Shown: piece by piece, positions 15,120-23,289 of the stretch
How positions within the stretch are numbered: position 1 is the first letter of the stretch
How the letters are laid out: each line of letters begins with the position of its first letter
From: Bog-473 sp963707835
GTDB taxonomy: Bacteria > Actinomycetota > Acidimicrobiia > Acidimicrobiales > RAAP-2
Reading direction: 5' to 3'
Length of the DNA stretch: 64,000 nt
NCBI GenBank assembly: GCA_963707835.1
Contig: CAVPRI010000002.1
Location: 558,001 to 622,000 of the forward strand
Made by a program: the position numbers and the translations under genes
Notes under the pieces: model-generated
Seen by the model: the letters and a program-made list of their open reading frames with translations, nothing else
Told to the model about the DNA's origin: nothing
Databases searched by the model: none

Positions 15120-15210
15120 CGAGGGACCCCACCTCTCCCATCCGGGTCACCTGGACCCCCGCCGCCCTGAACGCCTCGACCTGCCGAGAAACCCCTGGGC
15201 ACCCCAACTC

Positions 15211-15252
15211 TTAGGGATGCCTAATATTAGGCAGCCCAGAGAAACCCGTCAA
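15211..15252 (-). promoter_or_regulatory. Promoter of iron-transport operon with palindromic (IdeR/DtxR-like) operator
   Basis: On the minus strand TTGACG (15252-15247), a 17-base spacer and TAATAT (15229-15224) form a near-consensus promoter. The -10 lies inside the perfect 16-bp palindrome TGCCTAATATTAGGCA (15218-15233). An adjoining TTAGG-N4-CCTAA dyad (15211-15224) overlaps it. TTAGG/CCTAA half-sites are those of iron-dependent DtxR/IdeR regulators, and the downstream genes encode an iron importer, so iron repression by blocking the -10 is the natural reading. The spacing is not the canonical 19-bp IdeR box. Confidence 0.7.
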
Positions 15253-15258
15253 CAGGTC

Positions 15259-15276
15259 CTCCGCCCTCAGGCGGAG
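15259..15276 (-). terminator. GC-rich hairpin after thiG
   Basis: CTCCGCC-CTCA-GGCGGAG is a perfect 7-bp stem with a 4-base loop, starting 9 bases after the thiG stop. There is no U-tract behind it, so it may only weaken read-through or protect the 3' end; it separates thiG from the iron-operon promoter that follows. Confidence 0.5.
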
Positions 15277-15285
15277 CCGACCGAC

Positions 15286-16122
15286 TCAGTCCCCCTCGAA
15301 CCCCGCCGGGGCCACCAGGTCCGCCCGGCCCTCGTGCGGGCTCGACGGCTGGGCGTGGAAGCGGACCGGGACCCGCCCGGCCCGCCGGGCGCTCAACCCG
15401 GCCTCGACGGCCAGCCGCAGGGCCCGCGCCATGGCCACCGGGTCATGCGCCCGGTTGACCGCCGTCGCCACCAGCACGCCCTCGCAGCCGAGCTCCATGG
15501 CCAGCGCGGCGTCCGAGGCCGTGCCGATGCCGGCATCGAGGATCACGGGAACCTCGACCGCCTCGCACAGCAGGGCGATGCTGTGGGGGTTCCGGATGCC
15601 CAGCCCGCTGCCGATCGGTGAGCCCAGCGGCATCACGGCGGCGCAGCCCACCTGCTGGAGGCGAACGGCCAGCACGGGATCGTCGGTCGTGTAAGGCAGC
15701 ACGACGAACCCCTCCTCGGCCAGCTGCTCGGCTGCAGCCAGCAGCTCCACACCGTCGGGCAGGAGGGTGCGCTCGTCACCGATCACCTCGAGCTTGACCC
15801 AGTTCGTCTCGAACGCCTCGCGAGCCAGCTTCGCCGTGAGCACGGCCTCGGCCGCGGTGGCACATCCCGCGGTGTTGGGCAGCACGCGCACGCCGGCGTC
15901 CCGCAAGAGGGAGAGGAGGGTGCCGCGTCCGGCCGCTTCCACCCGCCGGACGGCGACGGTGGCCATCGCGGTACCCGAGGCACGCAGCGCCGCTCCCAGC
16001 GCGTCGAGGCTGGTCATCCCGCCAGTCCCGAGGAGCAGGCGTGACGCGAGCACCTCTCCGCCGATGCACAGCCCTTCTGCCCCCGGGCCCGGTTCGGGTG
16101 ATGCCTCGTGGGCCTGCCTCAC
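15286..16122 (-). CDS. thiG: Thiazole synthase ThiG
   Basis: 278 residues from GTG 16122 (leaderless promoter). TIM-barrel enzyme forming the thiazole phosphate of thiamine from 1-deoxyxylulose 5-phosphate, dehydroglycine and ThiS thiocarboxylate. The Schiff-base lysine is K110 in NWVKLEVIGD; other signatures are LPNTAGCATAAEAV, VLPYTTDDPVLAVRL, MPLGSPIGSGLGIRNP and VILDAGIGTASDAALAMELGCEGVLVATAV. Length is normal with a slightly extended C-terminus. ThiS and ThiO genes are not next to it; the divergent neighbour is thiD. No TPP riboswitch was recognised. Confidence 0.95.
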   Translation of the reverse strand: MRQAHEASPEPGPGAEGLCIGGEVLASRLLLGTGGMTSLDALGAALRASGTAMATVAVRRVEAAGRGTLLSLLRDAGVRVLPNTAGCATAAEAVLTAKLAREAFETNWVKLEVIGDERTLLPDGVELLAAAEQLAEEGFVVLPYTTDDPVLAVRLQQVGCAAVMPLGSPIGSGLGIRNPHSIALLCEAVEVPVILDAGIGTASDAALAMELGCEGVLVATAVNRAHDPVAMARALRLAVEAGLSARRAGRVPVRFHAQPSSPHEGRADLVAPAGFEGD

Positions 16123-16128
16123 CGGACG

Positions 16129-16154
16129 AAGATACCCCGGTCCCCGCCTATGGT
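16129..16154. promoter_or_regulatory. Back-to-back leaderless promoters of thiG and thiD
   Basis: Only 38 bp separate the two divergent GTG starts. On the minus strand TATCTT (16134-16129) is followed by six bases and the thiG GTG. On the plus strand TATGGT (16149-16154) is followed by six bases and the thiD GTG. This spacing places transcription starts at the start codons themselves. No SD sequence precedes either gene. Confidence 0.6.
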
Positions 16155-16160
16155 GTCCCG

Positions 16161-16979
16161 GTGCCCGACCCCACCCCGCGGTCGGCGCTGACGATCGCCG
16201 GCTCGGATTCGGGGGGCGGCGCCGGCGTCCAGGCGGACCTCAAGACCTTTGCCGCCCTGGGTGTCTACGGGACCTGTGCGCTCACCGCGGTGACCGCGCA
16301 GAACACCACCAGCGTGACCGGGGTGGTCCCCCTGGAGCCCTCCTTCGTGCGACGCCAGGTCGAGACCGTGCTCTCTGATTTCACGGTCGCCGCTGTCAAG
16401 ACCGGCATGCTGGCCAACGGTGCCGTCGTGAACGAGGTGGCCGACCTGGCCGCGGCCGGGATGCTGCCCCGGTTGGTGGTCGATCCCGTGCTGGTGACCT
16501 CCAGTGGGCATCGCCTCCTCGAACCCGACGGGATCGAGGCCTATCTCGAGCGTCTGCTCCCGCATGCGCTGCTCGTCACGCCGAACCTGCACGAGGCGGC
16601 CGTCCTCGGCGGGACCGAGGTGGACGCGCTCGAGGAGCTCGGGGCACGGGTGGCCGTCGCCCAGCGGATCAGGGCCACGGGCGCCCGCTACGTCGTCGTG
16701 AAAGGGGGCCACCTGTCCGACTCGGCCGACGACGTGCTGTGCGGACCCGACGGGGTGACAGTTCTGGCCGCCACCCGGGTGCCCACCAGCAACGACCACG
16801 GCACCGGGTGCACCTTGTCCGCCGCGGTGACGGCCCACCTCGCCGGTGGCGCCGACGTCCCCGATGCCCTGGACCTGGCCAAGGCGTACGTGGCGCGGGC
16901 CCTGGCCGGAGGTGCCCCGTGGCACCTCGGGAGCGGGCACGGTCCCCTCGACCACTTCGGCTGGTCCACCCGGCCGTAG
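16161..16979 (+). CDS. thiD: Hydroxymethylpyrimidine/phosphomethylpyrimidine kinase
   Basis: 272 residues from GTG 16161; an in-frame upstream frame exists but would overlap thiG and has no homology-like content. Ribokinase-fold kinase that phosphorylates HMP and HMP-P in thiamine synthesis. Signatures: ALTIAGSDSGGGAGVQADLKTF (substrate site), GTCALTAVTAQNT, AVKTGMLAN, VVDPVLVTSSGHRLL, LLVTPNLHEAAVLGG and the anion-hole/catalytic loop NDHGTGCTLSAAVTAHLA. C-terminal GSGHGPLDHF is typical of ThiD. Leaderless promoter as described for the intergenic region. Confidence 0.95.
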   Translation: MPDPTPRSALTIAGSDSGGGAGVQADLKTFAALGVYGTCALTAVTAQNTTSVTGVVPLEPSFVRRQVETVLSDFTVAAVKTGMLANGAVVNEVADLAAAGMLPRLVVDPVLVTSSGHRLLEPDGIEAYLERLLPHALLVTPNLHEAAVLGGTEVDALEELGARVAVAQRIRATGARYVVVKGGHLSDSADDVLCGPDGVTVLAATRVPTSNDHGTGCTLSAAVTAHLAGGADVPDALDLAKAYVARALAGGAPWHLGSGHGPLDHFGWSTRP

Positions 16980-16991
16980 GCTGGGCGGACC

Positions 16992-17636
16992 ATGGCGCTC
17001 GACACCGAGACCCCGCTCACCACCGCCGGTGGGCTCCCCCCGGAGCCCACGCGACCGCCGACGCCGGGGGGGTTCTCGCTGCGTCCGGCCATGGTCGTCC
17101 TCGGCCTGGCCGTGCTCATCCTCGTGCTCTTCGTGGCCATCGGGTTCATGTCGTCGCACGCTCGGACACAGTCGCGAACCGGCCGGGCCGCCACCGCGGT
17201 GCCTGGGTCCGCGTTGCGGCCGGCGGTTGCCGGCGGCCTGCTCTCGCCCATCGTCACCAGCGGTGATCCACCGGCCAACGTGCGCGGCGCCGTGCTCGTC
17301 CCCACCGGATCCATGCGTGTCGGGTCGCAGGACAACAGCGCCGGGTCCGGCCCCTACGACTCCCAGGTCGTCCTCCGCAGTTCCGCGTCGCAAGAGGAGC
17401 TCCTCACCTTCTTCTCCTCGGCCATGAAGCTCGAGGGATGGCAGGTCTTCAGCCAGGGCCCGGCGCGCAACCACCCGGGGGCCATCGAGGTGCTCGGCAA
17501 GCTGGCCGGATCGGACGGCTACTACTGGGAGATGGGGGCGATCGTCGCCCCGACGAGCTTCCCGGCGGGAGGACCCGCCAACGGGCAGACCGACGTCACC
17601 ATCCGGTTGTTGCAACAGAGCGACGACGCAAGCTGA
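16992..17636 (+). CDS. Membrane-anchored protein of unknown function
   Basis: 214 residues. A proline-rich cytoplasmic N-terminus (about 30 residues) precedes one membrane helix (about 33-52, PAMVVLGLAVLILVLFVAIG), then a Ser/Ala-rich stalk and a small globular domain (about 85-208) with LPTGS, EELLTFFSSAMKLEGWQVFSQGP and DGYYWEMGAIV; the pattern is that of a compact alpha/beta domain outside the membrane. I do not recognise a family. It follows thiD by 12 bp and is probably co-transcribed. Its last 41 bp overlap the 3' end of the convergent membrane protein gene. Confidence 0.75.
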   Translation: MALDTETPLTTAGGLPPEPTRPPTPGGFSLRPAMVVLGLAVLILVLFVAIGFMSSHARTQSRTGRAATAVPGSALRPAVAGGLLSPIVTSGDPPANVRGAVLVPTGSMRVGSQDNSAGSGPYDSQVVLRSSASQEELLTFFSSAMKLEGWQVFSQGPARNHPGAIEVLGKLAGSDGYYWEMGAIVAPTSFPAGGPANGQTDVTIRLLQQSDDAS

Positions 17637-19027
17637 TCGCTCCCTCGCCGGCGGGCACCGGGAGCGAACCCGGTGACGGCTGTTCGGCCAGCAGGTAACC
17701 CCAGACGAGGAAGTTGATGGGGTAGAGCAGATACCCCACCCTCGGGTTGGGGGCCAGCAGGATGAGCACCGACATCACCACCCCGGCGATGGTGCAGACC
17801 TCAGCCATCGTCCGCGGCGTGTGCCGGTAGAGCCGGCGGCCCAGACCGAGGGCCACGAGCAGGCCGACCGAGACGGGCAGGATCCGGCTGAGGGACGGGA
17901 ACGCCGACACCAGCACGTGCCCGGGGAGGGCGCTCGCCGCCGTCGAGGGGATGGCGCTCAGGCCCAAGGGGAACAGGACGACGTCGTCGACCAACGCGAT
18001 CGGGCCCCGCAGGACGAAGGGGAAGATGGCCGGCACGGCCACCACCAGCATGCCGGCCAGCATGGACAGCGGGCGGCGCTCCCCGTCGCGGCCACGGGCG
18101 GCGAACAGGGCGAGCACGGCCAACGGCCAGGCCGTGAACTTCATGGCCGAAGCGATGCCGAAGACGATGCCGGCGGCGAAGGATTGGCGGCGCTGGGCCA
18201 GCACGGCCGCCAGGAGCAGGAACGCCACGACCGGCAGGTCGTCACCACCGGTGGCCAGCGGCAACGAGGCCAGGGGCAGGATGATCAGCACCTGGAAGGC
18301 GCGCATCTTCCGCCGCCGCCCGGACCGGCACAAGTACAGCGCCAACGCCGCCACGGCCAGCGTGCTCAAGCAGAAGAAGATGCGCGCGTCGCTGAGGTCG
18401 CTGTTGGGCCAGATGTCGCTCGGGATGCCGGCCACCGCCATCAGGGGCAGGTAGGGCAGGAAGCCGGCGAAGTCCGGCTGCCCCGGCGCGTGGTACTTCA
18501 CCGCGTGCGGAAGCCGCACCAGCGGGTGGTAGGGGTCGACGCCGTGGACGATGTCCTGGCCCCCGACCTCCACGGTGACCACCTCGGGCTGCTGGTGCGA
18601 GCCGGCCACGCCGTCGAAGCGCCAGAGGATCTCGAAGCTCATGGGAACGACCAGGGCGCCGACGAAGACACACGCCGCCACCGCCACGCGGGCCACCCAC
18701 GCCGCGCGAGCGCACGGGCGGGTCCGCCTGCCCGTCCGTCCCACGGCTCCGGGAGCGTCGGGCCCACAGCGCCACCACACCGGCCGCGACCGCACCGAGC
18801 AGGTAGGGCAGCGCGGCCATGCGACCCCAGACGCGGTACAGCGCATTGGTCGAGGTGGCCACGGTCAAGAGGGCGAAGAGCGCGCCCGAGAGATAGAGCA
18901 GGGCATCGCCCGACTCGGGAGTGATCCGTTTCGCCCGATCGAGGACGCCGTGCCATCCCTCCCGCAGGGCGCGGGAACAGGCTCGGGACTTGGTCACGAC
19001 TCGGGTCGGCATGTGTCCGTTCCGCAT
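17596..19027 (-). CDS. Polytopic membrane protein (DUF2029/GT87-like), split by an apparent frameshift
   Basis: The body (17596 to about 18705) encodes eight or nine membrane helices with a large loop after the first (FEILWRFDG...QDIVHGVDPYHPLVRLP). The motif AVKYHAPGQPDFAGFLPYLPLM and SAMKFTAWPLAVLALFAARG resemble polyprenyl-phosphate-mannose/arabinose dependent glycosyltransferases of family 87. The N-terminal helices are in another frame (19027 to about 18710: GDALLYLSGALFALLTVATS and MAALPYLLGAVAAGVVALW). Adding one CG at CTCGCGCGG (18702-18710) joins them as ...VRSRAAWVARVAVAA..., one protein of about 477 residues. As given, the shorter frame opens at 18846 but its first 45 residues are not membrane-like. 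Lesion or sequencing error cannot be distinguished here. Confidence 0.7.
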
Positions 19028-19092
19028 GGGTTCACCCGAAAGAATTGCACATGGGCCGGGGCTCGGGAGGGTTCACGGGACGTGGTGCCCGC

Positions 19093-21067
19093 TCACAGCC
19101 TCAGGACGTCGAGGTAGAAGGCCAGCTCGGCCTCGAGGCACGCCGCCAGGGTGTCCGCGCCGCGGAAGCCGTGTCCCTCGCCCTCGAAGAATCGCAGGTC
19201 ACAGCGGTTGCCCGCGGCCACCAGGGCATCGTGGAGCCGCTCGGCCTGTTCCGGGGGCACCACCGGGTCCTCGGTCCCCTGCAAGAGCAGCACGGCACCG
19301 GTCATCTCATGGGCCCGGTGCAGCGGTGAGCGCTCCTCGTACAGGACCCTCGCCGCCGGCCAGGGTCCGATCAGGCGGTCGGTGTAGTGCGCCTCGAAGT
19401 CGTGGGTCGTCGACACCAGCGCGACCAGGTCGGTCACTCCGTACCAGGCGACCGCCGCCGCCAACCCCTCCCCCGTCGCCAGGGCGTTGAGTGCCGTCAT
19501 GCCCCCGGCACTGGTCCCACGGGCCGCCATGCGGGTCCGATCGACCTCGCCCCGGGCAGCCAGGAACGCCGCGGCGTCGAGACAGTCCTCCGCGTCGGCG
19601 ACGCCCCACAAGCCCCAGAGTGCACACCGATAGGCCCGGCCGTAGCCAGAGCTCCCGGCGTAGTCCACGCAGGCGACTGCGAAGCCCCGGCTGGCGAAGT
19701 ACTGCAGGGTCTGATCAAGACCGGACGGGCACGCCCCGGTCGGGCCACCATGGCACCAGACCAGGAGGGGCGGGGGTGGTCCGGGCGCTTCCGGACCTTC
19801 GGGTCGGAGAGGCCGGTAGAAGGTGCCCTGGACGTCACGACCCGATCGTCCCACCGCGGTGAAGGGCTCACCGGTCGCCACGTCACCCGTCCCGGCCGCT
19901 CGGGCACCCGCTCGCCGGAGCGGCCGGGTGCCCGATGGCGCGCAGAGCCAGACGTTGGTCGGCTGGTCGCGCGTGCTGCCGAGGACGGCGAAGCCGTCAC
20001 CGTGCGCGCACAGGGCCGCCACCGAGACGCACGGCTGCGCCACCTCTCGGGCACGACGGAGACGGCCGGGAGCCGCAGGTTCGAGCGCCACCACCGCGTC
20101 GCGGCCGGCCGAGGAAACGCGGCCCACGATCGTGCCGTCAGGCAACTCGGCCATCGTGCGCTGCCCGAGGACCCAGTCAGGGCCGTGCCACTCCGCTTGC
20201 AGGTCGCTCAGGGGCCTGCATTCCTCACCGGTCTCCGGCCATCCGGAGTGCAGGTACGGCTGCCACCAGCCGCGCCGGTCCGAGACGAAGCGCAACGCGC
20301 CCTCGACGCGTCCAGGCCGGCTGCCCCACCGACTCGTCCGGGCCGCCGGCCACGGACCAGGCCGGTGCGGCGATGTGCAGCCCGCCCGGGGCCGTCGGCG
20401 TACGGGCGCCACGCTCCAGGGATGCCACGAGCAACGAAGAGGCGTCCCAGGGCATGTCGGGGCGGTCCCAGACCACGACGGCCATCCGCTGACCTGCTGG
20501 GTCGACGCAGGGCGTGCCGAAGAAGCCGGGGCCGTCGAGCAGCGTATGCTCGTGGCACCCGGGGCCCCGGACCCACAGCGCGACCACCGAGCGCACCGCA
20601 GCCACCTCTCCGGGCCGGTGGACCTCACGCACGGCCAGGACCCAGTCACCGTCGGGGGTGGCGGTCAAGCCGCCGTGGCGGTGCACCACACCCTCCGGAG
20701 ACGCCGCGCTGAGCGCTCTGGGTGCCCCCGGGGACGCCATGCCCGGCTCGTCGCACAGATACACCCTCTGGTCCGTCTGGTCGACGAAGGCGTACGTGCC
20801 CGGCGGCCAGCCCGGCAAGAGACAGAGCGCACCACCTCCGTACTCGTGGACCCGGCTGCGCACACTCACCCCGGACGGCGAATGGTCGACCGGGCCCGCG
20901 GGGCCGGTGCGGACCACCACGACCCGGCCGGCCTCGGCCGGTCGGGACTCGAGCCAGAAGAGCGACGACCCGTCGGAGCACAGCTCCGAGAGCGAGACCT
21001 TGCCCGTCGCGACACGCGCCGCCGTGAGCCGGGAGGCCCAATGCCCGTACGATGCGATGGTGGCCAC
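19093..21067 (-). CDS. S9 family prolyl oligopeptidase-type peptidase, split by an apparent frameshift
   Basis: The N-terminal beta-propeller part is read from GTG 21067 to about 20310 (SLSELCSDGSSLFWLESRP, RSRVHEYGGGALCLLP, SVGQPAW). The rest is in another frame from about 20307 to 19093 (EGALRFVSDRRGWWQPYLH, then the alpha/beta hydrolase). Catalytic triad: Ser in RGTSAGG, Asp in LLQGTEDPVVPPEQ, His in GEGHGFRG. Adding one CG at GGACGCGTCG (20306-20312) restores W-T-R-V-E-G-A-L-R-F and one protein of about 658 residues, normal for this family of acylaminoacyl/dipeptidyl peptidases. Start is leaderless (TACGTT, six bases, GTG) and overlaps the divergent reductase start. Confidence 0.85.
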
Positions 21068-21079
21068 GGTCCGAACGTA
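21048..21079. promoter_or_regulatory. Overlapping divergent leaderless promoters (S9 peptidase / YhdH reductase)
   Basis: Plus strand: TACGAT (21048-21053), six bases, GTG at 21060. Minus strand: TACGTT (21079-21074), six bases, GTG at 21067. The two coding regions therefore overlap head-to-head by 8 bp and each -10 lies inside the other gene's first codons. Only one polymerase can use the site at a time. Confidence 0.55.
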
Positions 21080-22163
21080 CCCGGTTCCCCCGCCCTCCCC
21101 CGAGCCCGACCGAGGCCGCCCCGACTCGGCCGATCGGATCCGGTTCCCCGCCTACGTGCTCTCCAAGGCGGGCGCGGTGACCCGGCCAGCGGTGGTCCAG
21201 CTCGGTCACCAGGACCTGCCGGCCGGCGAGGTGCTCGTCCGCGTCGAGTGGTCGGCGGTCAACTACAAGGACGCATTGGTCACCCGTCCGGGGAACCGTC
21301 TGGCCGCTGGGTACCCCCTCGTTCCCGGAGTCGAGCTCACGGGGATCGTCGAGCAGAGCAGTGACGAGATCGTGGCGCCCGGAGCTCGGGTCCTCGTGCA
21401 GGGGTACGACCTCGGGGTGACCCGGCACGGCGGGTTCGCCGGGTTCGCGCGGGTACCCGCCGACTGGGTGGTCACCCTCCCGAGCGCGCTCAGCTGCCGC
21501 GACGCTGCCGTGATCGGCGTCGCCGGCTTCGCCGCCCTGCTCTCGAAGCGGCGCCTCCTCCAGTACGGCATCTCCCCGGGCGACGGACCCGTCCTGGTCA
21601 CCGGCGCCTCGGGGGGTGTCGGCAGCGCCACCGTCGCCGTCCTGGCGCATGCCGGGTTCGAGGTGGTGGCTTCCACCGGCAAGACGACCGAGCGCGCCTA
21701 TCTCGAGGGACTCGGCGCGTCGCGGGTGGTCGGGCGCTCCTATGCCGACGACGACGGCCGCGCACTCGGCCCCCAGCTCTGGGCTGCCGCCGTCGACTGC
21801 GTGGGCGGCGTCGCCCTCGCCGAGGCGCTACGCACGGTCCGCTACGGGGGAGCGGTCGCTGCCGGGGGCCTGGCCGGCGGGAACGTCCTGACCACCACCG
21901 TCTACCCGTTCATCGTGCGCGGCGTGGCGCTGCTCGGCATCGACACCGAGTACACGCCCATCGAGGAGCGGCGTGCCACCTGGGCCGAGATGCCCGACTC
22001 CTTCCCGATGGAGCGCTGTGGCGAGATGGTCGACGAGGAGATCGGGCTCGGTGGTCTGACCGCCGCACTCGACCGGGTCCTCGACGCCGCCGTGCGAGGC
22101 CGCATCCTCGTTCGGCCCGACCGATTGTCCGCGCCCGGCGGCAACGGGATTCAGCCGGCGTAG
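21060..22163 (+). CDS. Acrylyl-CoA reductase/YhdH-type quinone oxidoreductase (MDR superfamily)
   Basis: 367 residues from GTG 21060 (ATG 21057 directly before it is the alternative). NADPH-dependent medium-chain reductase without zinc. Signatures: PAYVLSKAGAVTR, VEWSAVNYKDALVTRPGNRLAAGYPLVPGVELTGIV (split: WSAVNYKDALVT; YPLVPGVELTG), IGVAGFAALLS, and the Rossmann motif VLVTGASGGVGSATVAVLAHAG. The tail RATWAEMP and TAALDRVLDAAVRGRILVRP match YhdH/AcuI, which reduces acryloyl-CoA or related enoyl substrates. Its last 13 bp overlap the convergent DUF4232 gene. Confidence 0.88.
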   Translation: MATVRTYPVPPPSPEPDRGRPDSADRIRFPAYVLSKAGAVTRPAVVQLGHQDLPAGEVLVRVEWSAVNYKDALVTRPGNRLAAGYPLVPGVELTGIVEQSSDEIVAPGARVLVQGYDLGVTRHGGFAGFARVPADWVVTLPSALSCRDAAVIGVAGFAALLSKRRLLQYGISPGDGPVLVTGASGGVGSATVAVLAHAGFEVVASTGKTTERAYLEGLGASRVVGRSYADDDGRALGPQLWAAAVDCVGGVALAEALRTVRYGGAVAAGGLAGGNVLTTTVYPFIVRGVALLGIDTEYTPIEERRATWAEMPDSFPMERCGEMVDEEIGLGGLTAALDRVLDAAVRGRILVRPDRLSAPGGNGIQPA

Positions 22164-22759
22164 ATCGGGGACACCCGCACCGTGCCGTTGTTGCACGGGG
22201 CCGCGGCCAGGGCGAAGGCCGGCGACGCCGAACTCGCCCCGGGCATCGTGACCCTGGCCTGCTCCGACGACGGGCAGCTCGTCTCGCTCCCGACCGGCAC
22301 GTCGGAGTACTGGTAGGCAAACTCCGCCGAGGAGGACGGTGCCAGTGTGACCCTCGTCGGCGCGCCGTTGGCCGCGGCAGAGACCGTGACCGAGAGACCG
22401 TCCACCATGGTCACCGTCAGCGGCGCCCCGCTCCCCGAGGAGAGCGCGAGCGTGGGGTACCCGTCGGCCACGCAGGCCGTCGGGCCGGTGTTGGTGACGT
22501 CGACGACACCGGTGATCGTGCCCGCGGCGCCTTGCGACTGCCCGGCCGTGGCCGTCACGCGCGCGCAGGCGGTCAGCCCCGATGTGGAGGACGTGGTACC
22601 GGCCGTCGTGGTCGTGGTGGGGCCGGTGGTGGTCGTGGTCGACGAGGTCCGGTGGGCGCTCGACGTCGTGGTGGTCGTCGGCGTGCTCGAACTCGAGCAG
22701 GCCGCCAGGACGGGCGTGGCGCACACCGCCAGGGTGAACGCCGCACGGCGCAACCTCAC
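22151..22759 (-). CDS. DUF4232 lipoprotein
   Basis: 202 residues. GTG start overlaps the nuclease gene stop (GTGA). Signal peptide with lipobox LAAC (cysteine 21), a Thr/Ser-rich stalk (about 22-60) and a C-terminal immunoglobulin-like DUF4232 domain with the typical elements GVVDVTNTGPTACVADGYPTLAL and VTLAPSSSAEFAYQYSDVP plus paired cysteines. Such proteins are surface lipoproteins of actinobacteria with no known activity. It is the last gene of the gcvH-FHA-MerR-nuclease-lipoprotein series. Confidence 0.82.
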   Translation of the reverse strand: MRLRRAAFTLAVCATPVLAACSSSSTPTTTTTSSAHRTSSTTTTTGPTTTTTAGTTSSTSGLTACARVTATAGQSQGAAGTITGVVDVTNTGPTACVADGYPTLALSSGSGAPLTVTMVDGLSVTVSAAANGAPTRVTLAPSSSAEFAYQYSDVPVGSETSCPSSEQARVTMPGASSASPAFALAAAPCNNGTVRVSPIYAG

Positions 22760-23256
22760 CTCTCGAAGTCCTCCGGACGCACCGAGTCGAGGAACTGGCG
22801 GAACTGACCGACCAGCTCGTCGGGTGTCTCGTCCTCCTCGTCCTCGGCGTCGAGCGCGAGCAGGATCCCCTCGGACTCCATCAGCTCGTCGGACACGAAC
22901 AGCGGCGCCTCGGTGCGCACCGCGATGGCCACTGCATCCGACGGACGGCTCGAGACGACCGTGTGCGTCTCGCCCTGGAGCAGATGCAGCTCGGCGTAGT
23001 AGGTCGATGAGCGCAGCTCGGTGATGATGACGCGCTCCACGGTGACACCGAGCGTGTCGAGCATGTCCTTCGCCAGGTCGTGCGTGAGCGGACGGGGCAT
23101 GACGACGCCTTGGAGCGCATAGGCGATGGCCGTCGCCTCAGGGCTCCCGATGAAGATCGGGAGCGTGCGCCCCTCGCCCTCGGACTCCTGCAACAGCAGC
23201 ACGGGGGTGTTCGACTGCAGGTCCACCCTTACCGCTCGGAGTAGCACACGGACCAT
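22756..23256 (-). CDS. Bifunctional nuclease family protein (DUF151, Rv1829-like)
   Basis: 166 residues. BFN/DUF151 domain: VRAVRVDLQSNTPVLLLQE-type opening, TLPIFIGSPEATAIAYALQG, RPLTHDLAKDMLDTLGVTVERV, YYAELHL, SRPSDAVAIAVRTEAPLFVSDELM and an acidic linker before the C-terminal helix (UVR-like in some relatives). Plant BFN relatives cleave RNA and DNA; the bacterial function is not settled. Leaderless promoter TACATT-six bases-ATG. The gene sits between a MerR (FtsR-like) gene and a lipoprotein gene, the same order as in mycobacteria. Confidence 0.9.
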   Translation of the reverse strand: MVRVLLRAVRVDLQSNTPVLLLQESEGEGRTLPIFIGSPEATAIAYALQGVVMPRPLTHDLAKDMLDTLGVTVERVIITELRSSTYYAELHLLQGETHTVVSSRPSDAVAIAVRTEAPLFVSDELMESEGILLALDAEDEEDETPDELVGQFRQFLDSVRPEDFER

Positions 23257-23268
23257 GACTGAAATGTA
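23257..23268 (-). promoter_or_regulatory. Leaderless -10 of the DUF151 gene
   Basis: TACATT (23268-23263) is followed by TCAGTC and the ATG. No SD is present. The promoter lies in the 33-bp gap after the MerR gene, so the nuclease can be expressed independently of it. Confidence 0.5.
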
Positions 23269-23289
23269 GCGCCCGGTGCCGACCGTGCG

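Noticed and set aside
15218..15286. Possible TPP riboswitch for thiG
   Set aside because: thiG is read away from this region; the bases belong to the iron-operon promoter and a thiG 3' hairpin. No CUGAGA/ACYYGA thi-box pattern was seen upstream of thiG or thiD.
19823..21364. Long plus-strand open frame (513 codons) over the S9 peptidase gene
   Set aside because: Shadow of the peptidase and the start of the YhdH gene; composition is Arg/Pro/Gly-rich and it ends inside the reductase in the wrong frame.
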